From the NCBI GenBank assembly GCA_013335535.1, contig JAAXVL010000003.1, positions 124,001 through 188,000 on the forward strand: a stretch of DNA of 64,000 nt, read 5' to 3'. The notes under the pieces were generated by a model, which saw nothing but the letters and a program-made list of their open reading frames with translations, ran no database searches and was not told where the DNA came from. Shown one piece after another: positions 40,773 through 50,349 of this stretch (position 1 is its first letter; each line of letters begins with the position of its first letter). The stretch is from Azonexaceae bacterium (GTDB lineage: Bacteria > Pseudomonadota > Gammaproteobacteria > Burkholderiales > Rhodocyclaceae). Position numbers and translations under genes: made by a program.

Positions 40773-41590
40773 TTAAACCTCCAGGCCGCTATACCGAGCG
40801 GCGCAATGATCCAGAACACCATGGCGCTGCCGAGCAGCCAGGGGTTCGCCAGGGTTTCGGGGAAGACGGTGGCCAGGCCGTAGAGGCGCTGGACGTCCTC
40901 GAAACCAAAAATATTGAGAATACGGAAAATGTCGGCCGGGTTCAGCATGAGCAGGACCGGGAAGAAAATCAGGTTCAGCTTGCCCTCGCTGATCACCAGC
41001 AGGCCGAGCAGCAGCAGGTCGTAGACCAGCACGTAGAAAAACCACAGGGCTATGGCGATGCCGCTCGCCCGCATGCGGTCCTCAGCCAGAACGGAGACCA
41101 TGACCGCCAGGCTGAGGAAGCACAGGCTCAACAGGAAGGCGCTGAGGACGAAGCCTCCGTAGTGGAACAGCGCGGCGCTGCCCAGTTGGTAGAACAGCAG
41201 GACGCCGGCCAGTCCGAAGCCGGCGACGGTGGCGACACCGAGGGCACCGGCCAGCCCGGTGAACTTGCCGAGCAACACTTCAAAGCGGGTAATCGGCATC
41301 GACAGCAGCAGATCAAGCGAGCCGCGCTCGCGCTCGGCGACGATAGCGTCGTAGCCGAGGATCAAGGCGATCAGCGGCACCAGGTAGATGACCAGGCTGA
41401 CCAGACTGGCGATGGTGACGTCGATGCTGCGCCAGCCGACTGCGCCCTGCTGGGCGGCGCCGAAATAGGCAATGACCAGCGCGAAGATGGTGAACACGCC
41501 GGCGACGGCAAGCACCCAGCGGTTGCGCAGGCGGTCGCGGAATTCCTTGCCGGCGATGACGCCGATCTGGCCGAATTCGATGCCGCTCAT
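40769..41590 (-). CDS. nosY: NosY, ABC transporter permease
   Basis: It has six hydrophobic segments of an ABC-2 type permease (about residues 20-42, 55-78, 105-130, 140-165, 175-200 and 245-270). The conserved start GVIAGKEFRDRLRNRWVLAV and the ERERGSLDLLLSMPITR loop are typical of NosY. It forms the transport channel with NosF and couples to NosD for maturation of NosZ. It overlaps nosF by 4 bp and nosL by 4 bp. Confidence 0.92.
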   Translation of the reverse strand: MSGIEFGQIGVIAGKEFRDRLRNRWVLAVAGVFTIFALVIAYFGAAQQGAVGWRSIDVTIASLVSLVIYLVPLIALILGYDAIVAERERGSLDLLLSMPITRFEVLLGKFTGLAGALGVATVAGFGLAGVLLFYQLGSAALFHYGGFVLSAFLLSLCFLSLAVMVSVLAEDRMRASGIAIALWFFYVLVYDLLLLGLLVISEGKLNLIFFPVLLMLNPADIFRILNIFGFEDVQRLYGLATVFPETLANPWLLGSAMVFWIIAPLGIAAWRFK

Positions 41591-42507
41591 GGTGTTGCCT
41601 CTGCGTAGCCGAGGAAGACATCTTCCAGGGAAGGTTCATGGATGTCGATGTCGCGAATGGTCGTGCCGGCAGCAGTCAGGGCCGCCAGCAAGGCCATCTT
41701 TTTCTGCCGGGGACAGGCGAAGCGGGCGATACCGTCGATCGCTTCGATCGGGCCAATGTTCAAGGGTGCGAGTGTCGTCATCAAGAGTTTGTCGTCGCCC
41801 GGCCGGAAGCTGACGCGCAGGGTCAGCGGCAGATCCTGGCTCTGGCGCAGCGCTTGTACGGTGCCCAGCGCCTGGATGCGGCCATTGCGCATCAGGGCCA
41901 GGCGATCGACGCGTTGCTGAATCTCGGCCAGGATGTGCGAGGTCAGCACGACGGTGACGCCGCCCTGGCGCAATTCAGCGAGGATACGATAGAACTCGAG
42001 GATGCCTTGCGGGTCGAGGCCGTTGGTCGGCTCGTCAAGGAAAAGAAGGCGCGGCGAACCGAGCAGCGCCTGGGCGAAACCAAGGCGCTGGCGCATTCCC
42101 TTCGAGTAATTGCGAACGCGCTGATCGGCAGCGCTGGCAAGGCCTACGCGGTCGAGCAAGGCCGGGCAAGTACTCCGGTCGACACCCTTCAAACGGGCAA
42201 AAAAGTGCAGGGTTTCCAGGCCGCTCAGGTTGTCGTACAGGGCCAGGCTTTCCGGAAGGTAACCGATGCTTCGTCGCACTTCTCGAAAGGCCGTACCGCG
42301 CACCGCCTGGCCGCCGATACGGATTTCGCCGGCGCTGGCCGGCAACAGGCCGAGCATCATCTTGAACAACGTCGTCTTGCCGGCGCCGTTGTGGCCGATC
42401 AGGCCGAACAGTTCACCGGCGCCGATCGTCAGGTCGACGCCATTGACGGCATCGACCGCGCCGTAACGCTTCTTCACGCCGCGAATATCAATGAGCTTGT
42501 CGGTCAA
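41587..42507 (-). CDS. nosF: NosF, ABC transporter ATPase
   Basis: Walker A GHNGAGKTTLFKMM (~40), signature YSKGMRQRLGFAQAL and Walker B LLFLDEPTNGLDP, followed by LTSHILAEIQ and a C-terminal extension. The start is TTG 42507: no ATG or GTG precedes the conserved DIRGVKKRYG, and the frame overlaps the end of nosD by 20 bp. It supplies ATP energy to NosFY-D, which inserts sulfide or copper-related cargo for the CuZ centre. Confidence 0.93.
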   Translation of the reverse strand: MTDKLIDIRGVKKRYGAVDAVNGVDLTIGAGELFGLIGHNGAGKTTLFKMMLGLLPASAGEIRIGGQAVRGTAFREVRRSIGYLPESLALYDNLSGLETLHFFARLKGVDRSTCPALLDRVGLASAADQRVRNYSKGMRQRLGFAQALLGSPRLLFLDEPTNGLDPQGILEFYRILAELRQGGVTVVLTSHILAEIQQRVDRLALMRNGRIQALGTVQALRQSQDLPLTLRVSFRPGDDKLLMTTLAPLNIGPIEAIDGIARFACPRQKKMALLAALTAAGTTIRDIDIHEPSLEDVFLGYAEATP

Positions 42508-43741
42508 TCCACTGGCTCCAGTCAGGGTTCAAGGGTTGCATGCGCGGCTTTTTGTCGACGATGCTCGGACTGCGCATCAGCGGGAACTGGCGAGCGATCA
42601 GTCGCAGGCTGTGCACTGCCGGACTGTTCAGCAACAGCTTGACCAGCGGATATTTCCAGGTCAGTCGGTCGACCAGGTCGTTGGCCTCGTAGGGCACATC
42701 GCCGATGCCGTCACCGTTGGCGTCCCAGCCGGCGTAGTTGCTCCAGTAATTTCCTTTGTGCTTGCCCCAGAGTTCATCGTGGGTCGCGACATAGCGCACC
42801 TGCTCACGGTTCTGGATGAAGTCGTTGCCATCGACGTCGTTGTGGATCGAGCCGGCCCAGACGTGGGCACCGACCTGGTTGCCGATCACCCGGTTGCCCT
42901 TGAGCACGTTGTATTCGGCGTCATAGATGAAGAAACCGCGGCCGTTGCCGGTGACGATGTTATCTTCGATCACCGAGTCCTGGATGGTGCGCAGCATGAT
43001 GCCATGATCGGCATTGCCCCAGGCCCGGTTGTTTCTCACCGTCTGGCGGCGCACTTCCATCAGCGCCAGGCCGCCACGGTTGAGGTAGCTCTCGTTGTCT
43101 TCCCACAGGTTGTCGTTGGAATTCATGTAGTGGCAGCCGTAGCGCAGGTGGTGCATGGCGTTGCCGCGAAAGACCGCGTGGTGCGAAACGTCGACATAGA
43201 TGCCGTCGCGGGCGAAGCTGATGTGGTTGCCGATGATCCGGGCGCCGCTCGTGTTGTAGAGCTGAATGCCGTTGCCGCGCCGGGCAGAGGACAGGTCGCG
43301 CTTGCTGGTGATCAGGTTGTTGCTGACTTCGGGGTCTTTCAGCTTTTCGAGCCAGACCCCGAACAGGTTGTAGACCAGCGCGTTGTTGCGCACGGCAATA
43401 CGGTGCGAGCCCGGTTCGACGTAGATGCCGGCATTCTGGGCGGTCAGGTCGGCACCGCTGTCGCGAACGATGAAGCCTTCGATCAGTACGTCTGTTGATT
43501 TGACTCGGATTACGTCGCCGCGTTCGCCACCGCTCAGCGTCGGGCGGTCGACGCCAATCAGGCGCAAAGGCTTGTCGATGACCAGATGCTCTTCGTAATA
43601 GCCGCGCTTCACGCGCACCGTGTCCCCAATAGAGGCCTTCTGCACAGCGGCGGCAATCGATTCGCCGGGCTGCACCAGTAACTCGGCAGCCGACAGTGGC
43701 ATGCCGATGAGCAGAAGGACGGTAGCGGCGAGCTTCTTCAT
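42488..43741 (-). CDS. nosD: NosD, periplasmic parallel beta-helix maturation protein
   Basis: A Sec signal (1-19) precedes a carbohydrate-binding-like beta helix with repeated N-x-x-x G-N/I-x ladder turns (AGIYVEPGSHRIAVRNNALV, NAMHHLRYGCHYMNSNDNLW, NRVIGNQVGAHVWAGSI). The family sequence YNLFGVWLEKLKDPEVSNN is present. It acts with NosF and NosY to load NosZ. Length (417 aa) is normal. The tail differs in composition and its last codons overlap nosF. Confidence 0.93.
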   Translation of the reverse strand: MKKLAATVLLLIGMPLSAAELLVQPGESIAAAVQKASIGDTVRVKRGYYEEHLVIDKPLRLIGVDRPTLSGGERGDVIRVKSTDVLIEGFIVRDSGADLTAQNAGIYVEPGSHRIAVRNNALVYNLFGVWLEKLKDPEVSNNLITSKRDLSSARRGNGIQLYNTSGARIIGNHISFARDGIYVDVSHHAVFRGNAMHHLRYGCHYMNSNDNLWEDNESYLNRGGLALMEVRRQTVRNNRAWGNADHGIMLRTIQDSVIEDNIVTGNGRGFFIYDAEYNVLKGNRVIGNQVGAHVWAGSIHNDVDGNDFIQNREQVRYVATHDELWGKHKGNYWSNYAGWDANGDGIGDVPYEANDLVDRLTWKYPLVKLLLNSPAVHSLRLIARQFPLMRSPSIVDKKPRMQPLNPDWSQWIDRQAH

Positions 43742-43749
43742 CGAAGCAC

Positions 43750-45903
43750 TCAGCGGACGACCTTGATCGGGATGTAGTAGCCGTCGTCACCGATCGGCGT
43801 CAATTCGATCCCCGCCTTGGTTCGCCGACGGCGCTCCTGGGACAGGGGGGGGCAGGTGTGGTCATCGTAGTAGAGAATCTGGCACTCGAGGCAGAGCAGG
43901 CATTCTCGCTGGTCGATCCGGCCATCATCGGCGATGGCCAACGAACCGCAACCCTTCTGGCAGGCGTGGCAGGTCGTGCATTCATCCTTGCGCTTCAGTT
44001 TGATGAAACGGAAGGTGGTCGGGATGGCCAGTCCGGCGCCGAGCGGGCAGAGGTACTTGCAGAACGGTCGCTCGACAAACAGGCCGCCGACAAAGAGTGC
44101 GGCCCAGTAAGTTACGAAAGGCCAGGCCCGGTGCCAGACCCCACCGACCAGGAAGGTCGACTTGAAGGGCTCGATTTCGGCCATCTTTTCGGCGGTGCCG
44201 ATGTCGTAGAAGGACACCGCGATGAGTAGCGCGAAAATACCGTACTTGAGCCAGCGCAGGCGGTTGTGCCAGACCATTGGCAAGTGGAACTGGAAGCGCT
44301 TGAGACCAAGTGCACCGGCGATCTTGAACGATAGTTCGGACAGCGAGCCGTAAGGACAAAGCCAGCCGCAGAACAGGCCGCGTCCCCAGATGAACAGGAC
44401 GGCAGCGATAAACCACCAGAAGATGAAGATCAACGGGTCGGACAGGAACAGTTCCCAGCGCCACTGGTAAACTAGCGAGTGCAGCCAGGTCATGACGTGG
44501 GTGATGCTCGGCTGGGCCAAGCCATAGAAGCCGACGAAGACGATGCTCACGGTCCACGTCAGGTACTTGGGAATGCTGACCCAGCGTTTGTCCTTGCGCG
44601 TCGCCCGGCGAACCAGTTTGTCACGTATGGCGTAGATGCCGGCCGTGGCGGCGAGGAGTAGTGCAAAGAGGGCGATTTCCAGCTTCTTGCCCCGCCATAC
44701 CTGAACCCAGGTCGGGTCTGGACGCATCACGGTCGGCCGGCCGCCTTCCAGATAGCGTTCTGGCAGCCAGTATTCGCGCTCAAAATTGGCGAAGGTCTTG
44801 CTGCCGCTTTGCCGATCCACCTTATTGGCCAGGAAAACCAGGCTCCACGGATAGGCGGAGCTGAAGCCGCCACCGCGCAGGATGAAAATGCCCGATTCCT
44901 TGTAAGCCGGTGCGCCTGGCGCGGCAATGCTGTAGAGATTCTGGTAATCGGTATCGCGGAATGTGTGGCTGTCCAGCTCCTGAGCAATCTGGATGCGGTC
45001 GTAGATGCCGCCGCGCACGAAGCCTGAACCCTTGAATGATGCGGTGCCGTTGGCAACGATGAAGATGGCGTGCTCATCCGGCTTGAGGTCGGCCATCAGG
45101 CGTTTCCAGGCGACTTCGCCGAGAATGCTGCGGCCCACGACCGGGGCATTGAGGTAGCCAAAATAGAGGTCAATATACGGTTGACCGTGGGAGTCGATAC
45201 CGAGCTCGTTGGGCTGCACTGTCAGATGCTGGACGCTGCCTTCGTCGATAAGGGTTTTCCAGTCAACGAGACCGTTCTGAGGCGTAAACCTGGCCGGTGG
45301 CCTGGCCACCGCCTTGACGATACCGACCTGTTTGGCGATGGCGTAGGCGCTGCGCATCACGACCTGATTTTCGGCGATCACCGTGACGGTGGCGCCGCTG
45401 ATGGCATTGAGGCCGATGCGATCGTCGCCGGAGGACGACTTGCCGATTTCCACCTTGGCACCGGCGAACTTGCCGATGTACTGGGCGATGAATTTGGTCA
45501 GTTCACCTTCCGGAATGCCGACGAGCAGGATTGGTTCGCTGTGTTTGAGAATGCGTATGCCGCTGATGACGCCCTGCGGATACATGCCGATCAGCGTCAC
45601 CACTGGCTTGCCGGAATAGGCAGGAATATCGACGATGTCGGTGGACAGGAAGACGTAGCCGACGAGTTGCCGACCAGCGCCATCGCCACGATAGGCCTCG
45701 ACATAGCTTGGCCGGCCTTTGCGCAACGAGAATGTTTCGGCGCCGGGCATGACTTCACCACAGGGTGCGTAGCTGCAAAGATCGGGGTCGTTAAACAGCT
45801 GCGAAGGCAGCGGCGCATCGTAGGAACTGGCGTGGCTGGACACCGACCAGCACAGGAACAAAAGCAGGGGCAGTAGCACTGCCAGGATACGAGGCAACTT
45901 CAT
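43750..45903 (-). CDS. nosR: NosR, membrane flavoprotein and polyferredoxin
   Basis: After a signal (1-26), the periplasmic domain holds the FMN-attachment site ISGATVT (~175), where FMN is bound covalently through Thr. Several transmembrane helices (from ~415) follow, with two CxxxCP motifs (GLFCGWLCPYGS and FCKYLCPLGAG) and a C-terminal 2[4Fe-4S] ferredoxin domain (CTTCHACQKGC and CLLCLECQILY). NosR passes electrons and regulates NosZ activation. It lies 75 bp after nosZ in the same orientation. No nosX (ApbE) follows, so another flavinyltransferase must act. Confidence 0.95.
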   Translation of the reverse strand: MKLPRILAVLLPLLLFLCWSVSSHASSYDAPLPSQLFNDPDLCSYAPCGEVMPGAETFSLRKGRPSYVEAYRGDGAGRQLVGYVFLSTDIVDIPAYSGKPVVTLIGMYPQGVISGIRILKHSEPILLVGIPEGELTKFIAQYIGKFAGAKVEIGKSSSGDDRIGLNAISGATVTVIAENQVVMRSAYAIAKQVGIVKAVARPPARFTPQNGLVDWKTLIDEGSVQHLTVQPNELGIDSHGQPYIDLYFGYLNAPVVGRSILGEVAWKRLMADLKPDEHAIFIVANGTASFKGSGFVRGGIYDRIQIAQELDSHTFRDTDYQNLYSIAAPGAPAYKESGIFILRGGGFSSAYPWSLVFLANKVDRQSGSKTFANFEREYWLPERYLEGGRPTVMRPDPTWVQVWRGKKLEIALFALLLAATAGIYAIRDKLVRRATRKDKRWVSIPKYLTWTVSIVFVGFYGLAQPSITHVMTWLHSLVYQWRWELFLSDPLIFIFWWFIAAVLFIWGRGLFCGWLCPYGSLSELSFKIAGALGLKRFQFHLPMVWHNRLRWLKYGIFALLIAVSFYDIGTAEKMAEIEPFKSTFLVGGVWHRAWPFVTYWAALFVGGLFVERPFCKYLCPLGAGLAIPTTFRFIKLKRKDECTTCHACQKGCGSLAIADDGRIDQRECLLCLECQILYYDDHTCPPLSQERRRRTKAGIELTPIGDDGYYIPIKVVR

Positions 45904-45978
45904 GGTTCAGCCGTAGATGAGGGGAGCAACAGGTGGGAGGGAGTCCCGCCACCCCCCTCGGGGAGAAACTTTGGACGA

Positions 45979-47901
45979 TCAGGCCTCGACAATCATGCGA
46001 CCGCGCATTTCCAGGTGGAGGGCATGGCAGAAGTGGGTGCAGTAGTACCAGAACACCCCCGGCCGTTCGACCTTGAAGGTCACCGACTTGGTTTCCTGCG
46101 GGCCAACGATCATGCAGATATCGTGGCCTTCGATGGCAAAGCCGTGGTGCAGGTCTTCCACCTTGTCGTGGTTGGTCAGGACAACAGTGACTTCGTCCCC
46201 TTTCCTGACGACGAATTCGCTGGGCGTGAAGGTCGGCGCCACAGACATGATGCGCACCGTTACCTTGTTGCCATTGCGCTTGATGCCGGTATCGTCAAAG
46301 CCCTTGACGTGAATCGGTGAGTCTTCCAAGGTGTAAATCTGCTTGGTCTTGATGATGTCCCGGCGGACGATGATCGCATCGTGTGGTTCCGGATGGGCGG
46401 TGTGATCCGCCAACAGCACCATCTTGTCGCCGCTGATGTCGATCAGTTGTTCGGTCTCGACGTGCACCGGACCGACCGGCAGGAAGCGGTCTTTCGAGAA
46501 CTTGTTGCCGGACATGAAATAGACGCCATCGGCTTCCTTGGTCTCGCCCATCGAGGCATAGCTGTGACCAGGCTGGTAATGAACGTCGATCCGGTCAAGC
46601 ACGACTTTGACCTGTTTGTCGCCCTTGTACTGGGCGATGGCCGCGGCGACATTCCATTTCACGACCTGGCTGTCGAGGAATAACGAGGTATAGGCATTAC
46701 CCTTGTTGTCGAAGCCGGTATGCAAGGGGCCAAGGCCGATTTCCGGTTCGCCGACGACGCAGTCCTGAGTATCCTTTATTTCGCCGTCGAACCACTTCAG
46801 GACCAGCGCATGCTCGATCACGGTGGCAGTCGGCGACAGCTTGCCGGCACAGACGTAGTACTTGCCGTCCGGCGAAATATTGACGCCGTGTGGGTTCTTG
46901 GGAACAGGAACGTAACAGGTCAGGGCCGTCTTCGGATCCTTGTTGGCATCGCGGGTGCCATCGATGACCGGCACCTTGGATGTCCCGATTGTAAAACTCT
47001 TGCCGGCCTTGACGGCAGCTTCGATGCGCTCTACGTTGAAAAAGATACAGGCGTCCTTCTCGGCCGACATCATGTCGGCAAAGACCAGACCATTTTCGGT
47101 GTTGTAGCAGTTCAGGGCCGCCAGCTTGCCGTCGTAGGAGGTGGCGCAGAGGTCCATGTTGCCGTCAATCTTGACCTGCCAGCGAATTTCCATGCTTTCG
47201 GAGTCGACGCAGGTTAGCAGACAGCCATACCCGGCCGGGTTCTGCCAGTCCTTGGGGGTGTTGGGTAGCGGTACGTGAAATTCGGCGCCACAAAATACTC
47301 GCGTGGTGTGGTTGATACTGGCATCGACCGGATCGCGTTTGTCCGGGAAAATGCCGTGAAAACCCTGAACATTGGGGATTTCGGTGATCTTGTCGGTTTC
47401 CAGGTAGTCGCCGCGGATACGAGCCAGGCGATTATTGATCTTGTCGTTGATCCAGAAATACTTGCCGTCGTAGGTACCGTCAGCGTATGAGCCATGAACG
47501 TGGTGGGTGTCGCCGGTGTGGTACTTGAGGCTGCCATCTGCCTTGGTGCCAAGAATCTTCTTCGATTCGTTGGTAATGCCCCAGCCCGACATCGGGTCCA
47601 TATTGAACACCGGGATACGCTTCAGCGTGCGGCCGGACGGCACGCCCATGATACGGGCTTCGCCCGAGTGGCCGCCGCTGGAAACTAGATAATAATCATC
47701 GAGTTGCCCCGGCTTCACCTCGACCTTACTGTGGACGTCGGCGCTGACCGGCTTGGCTGCGGATGCAGGCTGGCCTTGCTCGGCCTTGTTGCAGCCGGCC
47801 AAGCCCAGGCCGACTCCGGCCATGCCCGCGATACCGGCGGTGTTGAGGAACTTGCGGCGGGTGTTGTCTAGCGGCGTTTTGCTCTTGCTGTCTTCTGACA
47901 T
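45979..47901 (-). CDS. nosZ: Nitrous-oxide reductase NosZ (clade I, Tat-type)
   Basis: A 640-residue protein starting at ATG 47901 with a CGGAG site; a longer upstream frame has no ribosome site. The Tat signal is NTRRKFLNTAGIAGM, and it ends in a lipobox-like LAGC. The seven-bladed propeller has DTHHVHGSYADG and HGVNISPDGKYYVCAGK, and the cupredoxin domain has the CuA site YYCTHFCHALHLEM with the distal His in HGFAIEGHD. It reduces N2O to N2 in the periplasm using CuZ and CuA. It is the first gene of nosZRDFYL. The promoter gap (47902-48037) has only imperfect FNR-like half-sites. Confidence 0.95.
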   Translation of the reverse strand: MSEDSKSKTPLDNTRRKFLNTAGIAGMAGVGLGLAGCNKAEQGQPASAAKPVSADVHSKVEVKPGQLDDYYLVSSGGHSGEARIMGVPSGRTLKRIPVFNMDPMSGWGITNESKKILGTKADGSLKYHTGDTHHVHGSYADGTYDGKYFWINDKINNRLARIRGDYLETDKITEIPNVQGFHGIFPDKRDPVDASINHTTRVFCGAEFHVPLPNTPKDWQNPAGYGCLLTCVDSESMEIRWQVKIDGNMDLCATSYDGKLAALNCYNTENGLVFADMMSAEKDACIFFNVERIEAAVKAGKSFTIGTSKVPVIDGTRDANKDPKTALTCYVPVPKNPHGVNISPDGKYYVCAGKLSPTATVIEHALVLKWFDGEIKDTQDCVVGEPEIGLGPLHTGFDNKGNAYTSLFLDSQVVKWNVAAAIAQYKGDKQVKVVLDRIDVHYQPGHSYASMGETKEADGVYFMSGNKFSKDRFLPVGPVHVETEQLIDISGDKMVLLADHTAHPEPHDAIIVRRDIIKTKQIYTLEDSPIHVKGFDDTGIKRNGNKVTVRIMSVAPTFTPSEFVVRKGDEVTVVLTNHDKVEDLHHGFAIEGHDICMIVGPQETKSVTFKVERPGVFWYYCTHFCHALHLEMRGRMIVEA

Positions 47902-48037
47902 TCGGTGCTCCGTGGTGGATTCATCAGTGTTTGGATGATCAACGCCGGGCCGATTGTTGTATGTCGGATAAGTCCCACAAGGCACTGCTGATTTCTTGAT
48001 TCAGCGCGTTTCTTGAAGTTAGATCAAAAAGTTCGAC

Positions 48038-48679
48038 TCAGAGCGTGGTCAAACCGTGCAGGAGCGCGAATCTGACCAAACCTGGTAAATCGCCTATGCC
48101 GAGTTTCTGCATCATGCGGCTGCGATAGGTGTCCACCGTTTTCGGCGAGATATTGAGCTGGTGGGCAATGTCGATACCCGAACGGCCTTCGACCAGCAAT
48201 TGCAGGATTTCCCGCTCGCGCTGGCTCAGTGATTCCAGTGGGCTTTCCACCGCGCGTTTCCGTACATAGTCGTCAACCACCGATTCAGTAATCATCTGAC
48301 TCAAGTAGCGCCGCCCGCTATGCACCATGCGTACGGCATCGACCACTTCATTGCCAGCCGACTCCTTGCGTAAATAGCCCTGGGCACCAGCCTGGAGCGC
48401 CCGAAAAACGTGTTCGACGGTAGAGTGCATCGACAACATGACAATCTTTGCTGTTTCCTGCCGCTCCATGATTTGGGCTGTGGCGTCGGTGCCATTCAGA
48501 ATTGGCATGGCAAGGTCCATCAGCACGATGTCTGGTTTCAAGCGAATAGCGGCCTCGACTGCCTCCCTGCCATCAGCCACTTCACCGATAACACGAATGT
48601 CCGACTGGTTTTCAAGCAGCAGGCGTAAACCATCGCGAACCACTGCGTGGTCGTCTGCGATCAGAACAGTTATGGTCAT
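48038..48679 (-). CDS. NarL/FixJ-family response regulator, 213 aa
   Basis: The receiver domain (1-120) has acidic pocket IADDHAVVRDG, phosphorylation site VLMDLAMPILNG (Asp ~55) and LRKESA. The LuxR-type HTH (~145-210) reads LSQREREILQLLVEGRSGID, then ISPKTVDTYRSRMMQKLGI. Start ATG 48679 overlaps the stop of the kinase gene. It sits directly upstream of nosZ, same strand, 136 bp away, so it is a likely regulator of N2O reduction. The signal is unknown. Confidence 0.88.
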   Translation of the reverse strand: MTITVLIADDHAVVRDGLRLLLENQSDIRVIGEVADGREAVEAAIRLKPDIVLMDLAMPILNGTDATAQIMERQETAKIVMLSMHSTVEHVFRALQAGAQGYLRKESAGNEVVDAVRMVHSGRRYLSQMITESVVDDYVRKRAVESPLESLSQREREILQLLVEGRSGIDIAHQLNISPKTVDTYRSRMMQKLGIGDLPGLVRFALLHGLTTL

Positions 48680-49821
48680 ACGATCTCCATGTGGCTGGTT
48701 GGAATCGTTACGACAACGGTCGTGCCACGGTCGTCGCCTCGTGTGATGTGCATAACACCACCAATCGTGCGGGCCCGTTCGGCCATAATGGCCAGCCCCC
48801 AACCGCTGCCTGCCGCTGGCTGGTGCAGCTGCTCCGGTGCGATGCCGATACCGTTGTCGCAGAGCTTCAACTCGATGCCTGTCGACGCCCGGATCAGCGA
48901 AACGGAGACTTCGGTGGCGTGAGCATGTTTGGCGACATTGATTAACGCTTCCTGAGCGATGCGGAATAGGGTGGTCTCGACTTTGCCCGGAAAGCGGGAA
49001 AGATTTTCGCTGGCGGCATATCGAAAAGAAATGCCGGTACGTATAGAAAACTCTTCGCCATGCCAGCGCAGCGCGGTATTCAGTCCATACTGCTCCAACA
49101 GTGCTGGATTTAATTCCTCCATGACGCCGCGCACGGTCTCTGTTGTTTTCTCCACTAAGGCCAGGGCATCTTTGATGCGGCCCTGAGCAGCGGGCAGCGC
49201 AGCCGATGGCAATTGATCAGAAAGCAGGGAAAGGTGGAGATTCAGGCTCATGTTCAATGCCGACAGATTCTGCCCGATACGGTCATGCAATTCGGTGGCC
49301 AAGGCTTTACGCTCGGCATCCTGTACTGTCACCAGTTGGGTGCTTAGCGCTTCGAGACGCGTGGTGTAGTTTAGGATGGTTGATTCAGCTTCCTTGCGTT
49401 CGGCTATTTCGACTTCCAGTTTCTGATTAGCGCTGCGCAAATCTGTGGTGCGTTCCTGAACTTGGTGTTCCAGCTTCCGGCTATTTTCATCTCGATCAGC
49501 TTCGAGTTTCCGGCGGAAATATTCCAGACCAACCACGGCCCAGATCAGCATTGAGAAAATTAAACGATTGGACTGACCGAACCAAAACACACCGTCGATC
49601 GGATGCATTTGAAGTTTGATGCCTGCTAGGAGTGGCCCAACTATAGCAATGATCAGTAACACATGACTTGGCGCGTTAACGCCGATTGCCAACAGAGCCA
49701 GTAGCAGATATAGCAAAGGGACTGCCAGTCCCAACGGCGTGTGTAGATCTATAGCAAATATAACGATCATCGCTAAGGCGATCATCGGATTGATTAAAAA
49801 CCGAAGCTTGTTATAAGGCAT
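48676..49821 (-). CDS. NarX/DesK-type sensor histidine kinase, 381 aa
   Basis: Several N-terminal transmembrane segments (~5-110: LINPMIALAMIVIFAIDLHT, LAVPLLYLLLALLAIGVNA) are followed by a coiled coil (~115-165). The HisKA_3 dimerisation domain is ERKALATELHDRIGQNLSAL, with the phospho-His in ELHDRIGQ (~175). The ATPase domain has N-box EALINVAKHAHA and GxG loops DNGIGI and GSGWGLAIMAERA. The sensory part is only the membrane domain and its short loops, so it may sense redox state or a membrane-soluble signal. It is coupled to the response regulator. Confidence 0.88.
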   Translation of the reverse strand: MPYNKLRFLINPMIALAMIVIFAIDLHTPLGLAVPLLYLLLALLAIGVNAPSHVLLIIAIVGPLLAGIKLQMHPIDGVFWFGQSNRLIFSMLIWAVVGLEYFRRKLEADRDENSRKLEHQVQERTTDLRSANQKLEVEIAERKEAESTILNYTTRLEALSTQLVTVQDAERKALATELHDRIGQNLSALNMSLNLHLSLLSDQLPSAALPAAQGRIKDALALVEKTTETVRGVMEELNPALLEQYGLNTALRWHGEEFSIRTGISFRYAASENLSRFPGKVETTLFRIAQEALINVAKHAHATEVSVSLIRASTGIELKLCDNGIGIAPEQLHQPAAGSGWGLAIMAERARTIGGVMHITRGDDRGTTVVVTIPTSHMEIV

Positions 49822-49940
49822 GGAGGTCCGTTGGTTAAAACACCACTGGTTAAGGCATTCTCCAGCGTCTGATATTCGGTGGGCTAACATTGTTCCACCA
49901 AATGAAATAGTCAGTGTTTCGACAACTTATAAATAATCCG

Positions 49941-50121
49941 TTACCACTTGGCGATAGACCGTAGCTTGCTGTCGATGACCAGGTTGAACATGGCAAGGTC
50001 GCGGACCGCATGGGCAATCTGGAGGTAGATGCGGATGGCCCAGATGTCCGTGGGCTTGAGCGGTGTTTTGGCCGACGAGCTTTCCCTTGTTCCAGGCTTC
50101 GCGTTTGTTGATGGTTTCCAT
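49941..50121 (-). pseudogene. Frameshifted tyrosine-recombinase N-terminal remnant
   Basis: From ATG 50121 the reading METINKREAWNKGKLVGQ is followed by a shift; the next frame continues KTPLKPTDIWAIRIYLQIAH and AVRDLAMFNLVIDSKLR. This is the N-terminus of a common tyrosine recombinase family. A base missing from the A-run after GGCC (minus strand, near 50066) explains the frameshift. The catalytic C-terminal domain is absent. It is a dead relic, unrelated to the left-hand element's own integrase. Confidence 0.75.
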
Positions 50122-50349
50122 CTTTGACTCCTTGGTTGTTGATCTGAGTCATATGTTCGGTCTGTGGGGGAATGGCTGCCGTGGGGCAGGATGGCCTACG
50201 CGGGCTGTCGGCCAGAAGCGGCTATGAGCGGCCAAAACACCTTCTCTTCAAAACAGTCACTCGAGAGGCCGCTGCACTCGAACACCTGCCATCAAAGCAA
50301 CCCTCTCCCAAATAACGATTGCTTCAGGGGATAACGCCTAACCGTTTGG
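50122..50349. other. Intergenic region
   Basis: About 230 bp between the recombinase relic and the M13 peptidase gene with no reading frame, repeat or clear promoter. It may be further debris of the decayed element. Confidence 0.35.

Noticed and set aside
48013-48027. FNR/DNR box upstream of nosZ
   Set aside because: The TTGA and TCAA half-sites are separated by seven bases rather than six, so the site does not fit the consensus.
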